Positions 6,301-7,982 of a stretch of DNA of 7,982 nucleotides are shown piece by piece. This DNA is from an uncultured Prevotella sp. (lineage in GTDB: Bacteria; Bacteroidota; Bacteroidia; Bacteroidales; Bacteroidaceae), in NCBI GenBank assembly GCA_934183135.1, contig CAKPRX010000095.1, forward strand, positions 1 to 7,982, in the 5' to 3' direction. Positions within the stretch are counted from its first letter, which is position 1. Each line of letters begins with the position of its first letter. Both the position numbers and the translations under genes were made by a program. The notes below the pieces were generated by a model. It was not told where the DNA came from. It did no database searches and saw only the letters and a list, made by a program, of their open reading frames with translations.

Positions 6301-6680
6301 ATAGGCGGCGCCTCGGGCATCTGAGCAAGCTCATGTCGCTCGGCTTGCGCTATTATTGCATAAGATAGGCATCGCCTCGGGCATCCGAGCAAGCTCATGC
6401 CACTCGGCTTGCGCTATCTTTGCATAAGATAGGCATCGCCTCGGGCATCCGAGCAAGCTCATGCCACTCGGCTTGCGCTATCTTTGCATAAGATAGGCTT
6501 CGCCTCGGGCATCTGAGCAAGCTCATGCCGATCGGCTTGCGCTATCATTGCATAAGATAGGCATCGCCTCGGGCATCCGAGCAAGCTCATGCCACTCGGC
6601 TTGCGCTATCATTGCATAAGATAGGCTTCGCCTCGGGCATCCGAGCAAGCTCATGCCGCTCGGCTTGCGCTATCTTTGTA
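6301..6680 (+). repeat. Tandem array of six 64-bp units with nested inverted repeats and a -7-like box in each
   Basis: Units start at 6301, 6365, 6429, 6493, 6557 and 6621. The first five are 64 bases; the last is 60 before it diverges. Units 2 and 3 are identical, unit 5 differs from them by one base, and units 1, 4 and 6 by a few. In unit coordinates, CTCGG (12-16) pairs with CCGAG (21-25) around GCAT. Alternatively GGCAT...GAG (16-25) pairs with CTC-ATGCC (30-37), CCGAG with CTCGG (39-43), or GCAAGC (25-30) with GCTTGC (43-48). AAGATAG across the unit junction pairs with CTATCTT (50-56), closing the whole unit. Units 1 and 4 have CTGAG for CCGAG, which keeps a G-U pair. Positions 51-58 carry TATCTTTG (units 2, 3, 6), TATCATTG (4, 5) or TATTATTG (1). 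There are no spacers, so it is not a CRISPR, and 64 is not a multiple of three, so it is not a repeated peptide. Confidence 0.95.
6671..6678 (+). promoter_or_regulatory. -7 box of the acetyltransferase gene, inside the last repeat unit
   Basis: TATCTTTG fits TAnnTTTG and ends 21 bases before the ATG at 6700. Transcription would start at about 6683-6687, giving a leader of roughly 15 bases. The -33 position falls in GAGCAAGCTC, which has no TTTG, so either the box acts with an activator or the -33 element is non-standard. The same box recurs in every unit of the array upstream. Confidence 0.5.
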
Positions 6681-6699
6681 GAATAAAAATCAGTTAATA

Positions 6700-7176
6700 A
6701 TGAGTATATCAGAACAACGGCAACTCGGCAACGGGTGCATACTCCATATAAAGACCTTCGACCAGCTCTCCACGGCCGAACTTTACGGCCTCCTGCATAT
6801 CCGCTCGGCCGTATTTGTCGTCGAGCAGAACTGTGTCTACCAGGACATAGACTACCAAGACCAGACAGCCATTCACCTCTGGCTGACCCGTGGCGATAAG
6901 ATAGTGGCCCTGTGCCGTGTATGTCCCAGCGGTACCAAGCTGGCCAATACCAGTATCGGCAGGGTCATTACTACGGAGCGTGGCAAGGGCTATGGGGCTA
7001 TGATATTCCAAATGGGCATAGATGTCGCGAGGGCCTACCTCGCCCCCGTAACCTTGATAGAGATAGAGGCGCAGCTCACCAAGCAGCATTTCTATGAGCG
7101 GTTCGGCTTCGTGGCCACCTCGGCACCCTTCATGTTAGAGGGTTTGCTCCACCTTAACATGGTATTAAGGTTGTAA
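6700..7176 (+). CDS. elaA: ElaA-type GNAT family N-acetyltransferase
   Basis: A 158-residue protein of the usual GNAT length; E. coli ElaA has about 153. It would transfer an acetyl group from acetyl-CoA to an amine, but the physiological substrate of ElaA proteins is not known to me. The signature of the family is RSAVFVVEQNCVYQDIDYQD (35-54), nearly the same as in ElaA. The acetyl-CoA-binding motif A is IGRVITTERGKGYGAM, with R/Q-x-x-G-x-G/A seen as RGKGYGA at 94-100. Motif B is EAQLTKQHFYERFGF (123-137), with the conserved FYERFGF tyrosine. The protein is cytosolic, with no signal peptide or membrane segment. It is a single gene: the 64-bp repeat array lies directly upstream and a minus-strand toxin-antitoxin pair converges on it. 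No strong Shine-Dalgarno is present. Confidence 0.9.
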   Translation: MSISEQRQLGNGCILHIKTFDQLSTAELYGLLHIRSAVFVVEQNCVYQDIDYQDQTAIHLWLTRGDKIVALCRVCPSGTKLANTSIGRVITTERGKGYGAMIFQMGIDVARAYLAPVTLIEIEAQLTKQHFYERFGFVATSAPFMLEGLLHLNMVLRL

Positions 7177-7218
7177 ACCTATCAGCTGCCCCCGCGCTGA
7201 TGATGGCCACTGTCATGC

Positions 7219-7234
7219 TGGCCGCGCGCGGCCA
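7219..7234. repeat. 16-base perfect palindrome between convergent genes
   Basis: TGGCCGCGCGCGGCCA is fully self-complementary. It lies between the ends of the acetyltransferase gene (7176) and the antitoxin gene (7249). A second TGGCCA at 7204-7209 can pair with TGGCC at 7219-7223 as an alternative stem. No T tract follows on either strand, so if it ends transcription it is not a classical intrinsic terminator. It could instead be a protein-binding site. Confidence 0.5.
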
Positions 7235-7248
7235 CCCATCGATACCCG

Positions 7249-7581
7249 CTATTCATAGCAATAGATGTCTTTACTGTCCCTATGATTATTAGGACATCCA
7301 TGCCGGCCAGTGTCTTGCTGTACGACATAGAGTATAGGGGCCTGGAGAGCATCCTCGATAGAAACAAGGGTGTCTATCGTAAAATTATGTGTTCCTCGCA
7401 TCCACTTGCTGATTTCAGCCTCTCGTTTGCCGAGCAATAATGCCAGATCCTTTTGCCTCATTCCTTTGGCTTGCAAGATGTCATGGATTCTGTCGACAAT
7501 CTGAAAAGACAAATCAACAGACTTCCGCACATCAGAATTCACGTGCTTGCGCCGTTTTTCCAGAACTTCACTCCTCTTCAT
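7249..7581 (-). CDS. XRE-family helix-turn-helix protein, probable antitoxin
   Basis: A 110-residue protein with a Cro/C1-type helix-turn-helix at about 29-80: VDRIHDILQAKGMRQKDLAL, then LLGKREAEISKWMRGTHNFT with recognition helix EISKWMRG, and IDTLVSIEDALQAPIL. The 'SKW-GTHNFT-DTL--IE-AL' pattern is typical of antitoxins of type II toxin-antitoxin pairs in Bacteroidetes. The first 28 residues (MKRSEVLEKRRKHVNSDVRK) are basic and probably helical. The tail after residue 88 is polar and seems to have no fold. The ATG at 7581 lies within the end of the upstream toxin gene, a 14-base overlap that implies translational coupling. In such pairs the antitoxin binds the toxin and represses its own operon; the promoter must lie beyond the right edge. 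A stand-alone XRE regulator is the alternative. Confidence 0.8.
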   Translation of the reverse strand: MKRSEVLEKRRKHVNSDVRKSVDLSFQIVDRIHDILQAKGMRQKDLALLLGKREAEISKWMRGTHNFTIDTLVSIEDALQAPILYVVQQDTGRHGCPNNHRDSKDIYCYE

Positions 7582-7982
7582 TTCTTGTAAATTCTAAATT
7601 GCCAATAATCTCTTTGTCTATTAAGGCTATCGTTCCGTCTTTAATGCGTGATTGGACAAAACGACTGGTGTCTATTAAGAGTTTTACATAGGGCGCAAGA
7701 GTTTCGCTTTGCTGCCAGCTCTTAGCGTCCTTGACATCTCCATTGCCAAATATCAGTATCTTGTCGGAAAGGCGAAGGCAATACAGGCGAATTTTGTTAC
7801 CTATGTCTATCGGTATGACACCTACGCCGTCCCCGTAATGTCCTTCAGGCCGGAAATATCGTTCCAAGGCTCCACGCTCGGCGATTTTGTCAAGCCAGGC
7901 AAGGATGACATCTATCTCTTCATCATACGGGCAACCCTCGGGGAACTTCTCGAAGAAACGCTCGAACTCAGAAAGCTCTTCG
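7568..7982 (-). CDS. Putative type II toxin partner, 5' end beyond the window
   Basis: The frame is open to the right edge, giving 137 visible residues and no start in the window. The first readable residues are EELSEFERFFEKFPEGCPYD; an internal TTG at 7867 is not the real start. The core is ERYFRPEGHYGDGVGVIPID, followed by IRLYCLRLSDKILIFGNGDVKDAKS, a beta-hairpin pattern like small RelE/HigB-type toxins, in which strands carry basic residues for RNA cleavage. It ends in a helical stretch LAPYVKLLIDTSRFVQSRIK and a last strand IIGNLEF. I recall similar Bacteroidetes proteins of about 150 residues always next to an XRE protein, mostly without a named family. Toxin first and antitoxin second with overlapping ends is the HigBA-like order. 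Membership of the RelE superfamily and RNase activity are inference. Confidence 0.7.
   Translation of the reverse strand, partial: EELSEFERFFEKFPEGCPYDEEIDVILAWLDKIAERGALERYFRPEGHYGDGVGVIPIDIGNKIRLYCLRLSDKILIFGNGDVKDAKSWQQSETLAPYVKLLIDTSRFVQSRIKDGTIALIDKEIIGNLEFTRNEEE

Noticed and set aside
6301..6680. The regular array as a CRISPR
   Set aside because: The whole 64-bp period is repeated with only a few substitutions and there are no unique spacers. No cas genes are present.

Overview
The window reads as chromosomal DNA of a member of the order Bacteroidales, probably Prevotella-like. The evidence is a RecA with Bacteroidetes-type sequence, the fragment of a Bacteroidetes-type 5S rRNA at the left edge, genes without clear Shine-Dalgarno sequences, several promoter boxes of the Bacteroidetes form TAnnTTTG, and an HU-like DNA-binding protein with a C-terminal extension. 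The genus is inference; no database search was possible.

Left part (1-2001): the 3' end of a 5S rRNA gene closes an rRNA operon and is followed by a strong intrinsic terminator. About 550 bases without a convincing gene follow, starting with a C-tract and a C/G-rich hairpin that looks like an interspersed intergenic repeat. Then comes an exported protein with two PDZ-like segments around a DUF4136-like middle region.

Middle part (2002-5122): a good -7 box lies almost on top of the start codon of a conserved 200-residue protein of unknown function. That gene is 6 bases from a saccharopine-dehydrogenase-family enzyme, most likely carboxynorspermidine/carboxyspermidine dehydrogenase of polyamine synthesis. 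recA follows 71 bases later and ends at a strong GC-rich terminator.

Right part (5123-7982): a GC-rich HU-like gene on the minus strand converges on recA. It has a well-formed -33/-7 promoter and a structured leader of about 180 bases. Next to it, pointing the other way, is the most striking feature: a tandem array of six 64-bp units. Every unit has nested inverted repeats and ends in a -7-like promoter box, and the last copy lies 21 bases before an ElaA-type GNAT acetyltransferase gene. The window closes with a minus-strand pair, a putative toxin cut by the right edge and an overlapping XRE-type antitoxin, convergent with the acetyltransferase gene.

Most of the genes are ordinary. The part that deserves attention is the repeat array, which looks like a promoter/hairpin cassette amplified in front of one gene and could change copy number by slippage or recombination.
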